Below are positions 45,307 through 45,484 of a stretch of 45,484 bases of DNA, piece by piece; position 1 is the first letter of the stretch, and every line of letters begins with the position of its first letter. The stretch comes from Halomonas halmophila. Lineage in GTDB: Bacteria; Pseudomonadota; Gammaproteobacteria; Pseudomonadales; Halomonadaceae. The DNA lies in the NCBI RefSeq assembly GCF_006540005.1, contig NZ_BJOC01000031.1:1-45484 (forward strand), written 5' to 3'. Both the position numbers and the translations under genes were made by a program. Under the pieces are notes generated by a model. That model was not told the origin of the DNA. It saw only the letters and a list, made by a program, of their open reading frames with translations, and ran no database searches.

Positions 45307-45484
45307 GGCACGGGGTTCCTTGGTGTGGGCTGGGGCTGGAAGAACGCGGCTGGCGCCGCTTGAAGAGGGAAGAACGGCGCTTCGCGCCTGGAAGAGGGAA
45401 GGAAACCACCCGGGCTTCGCCCGGAGCTATAAGCCGTAAGCTTTAAGCTGGAAGAAAAAACCTTGATTCCATGCCGTCGGGGCT
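45307..45484. other. Intergenic end of window, repeat-rich
   Basis: Contains the 45368 repeat, a CCGGGCTTCGCCCGG hairpin (45410-45424), and an AAGCCGTAAGCTTTAAGCT stretch, a word often seen in dispersed intergenic repeats of Halomonas-like genomes. I see no gene before the window ends. Confidence 0.5.
45368..45407 (+). repeat. Second copy of the polypurine/GGCGCTTCGCGCC repeat
   Basis: GGAAGAACGGCGCTTCGCGC continues CTGGAAGAGGGAAGG; nearly all of its 40 bases match 41490-41530. It lies in the region upstream of psd, close to GGCTGGCGCCGC and CCGGGC-TTC-GCCCGG hairpins, and looks like a REP-type dispersed repeat. Confidence 0.7.

Overview
The window looks like chromosomal DNA of a moderately halophilic gammaproteobacterium, most probably Halomonas or a close relative in the Halomonadaceae. 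This is inferred from high-GC, acidic proteins (Asp/Glu-rich tails on ScpA and ScpB, a very acidic surface adhesin), from gammaproteobacterial gene sets (EpmA/EpmB/EF-P; nudE, yrfG, hslR, hslO, pckA; RadD; MltF) and from a Pseudomonas-like LeuA. No 16S gene or other decisive taxonomic marker is present.

Layout. (1) Positions 1-6900: the 3' part of a giant repetitive type I-secreted adhesin, a nitronate monooxygenase, and an intergenic stretch that looks like a CsrA/RsmA-sequestering small RNA (several GGA-loop hairpins ending in a U-tract terminator). (2) About 6855-17200: an accessory block holding a 2211-residue trimeric autotransporter adhesin, its TpgA-like partner lipoprotein, a Sel1-repeat/SH3 protein and a small cysteine-containing lipoprotein, with AT-richer intergenic DNA. 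It is bounded by two near-identical 56-57 bp copies of the tRNA-Thr(CGT) terminator, the second next to the intact tRNA, which suggests past integration or duplication at this tRNA. (3) 17200-31130: core genes: DmdA-like GcvT-family enzyme, tesB, tadA, mltF, purL, a small zinc-ribbon protein, radD, then the scpA-scpB-rluB operon. (4) 31200-45484: two identical tRNA-Lys genes, nadA, a Gfo/Idh/MocA oxidoreductase, the nudE / yrfG-hslR-hslO / pckA neighbourhood, an exported msrB, leuA behind a leucine-rich leader peptide and attenuator-like hairpins, the EF-P modification group (epmB, efp, epmA) and psd.

How the genes fit together. The left third is a surface-attachment region: two unrelated adhesins (type I-secreted and type V-secreted) with an Rsm-like RNA between them, which would fit post-transcriptional control of biofilm traits, although no direct link is shown. 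TpgA is expected to tie the trimeric adhesin's anchor to peptidoglycan. The right part is housekeeping: chromosome segregation (ScpAB), translation quality (EF-P and its beta-lysylation enzymes, TadA, RluB, HslR), redox protection (HslO, MsrB), and NAD, purine, leucine and phospholipid synthesis. Dispersed polypurine/hairpin repeats lie between leuA and epmB, upstream of psd, and between hslR and hslO.
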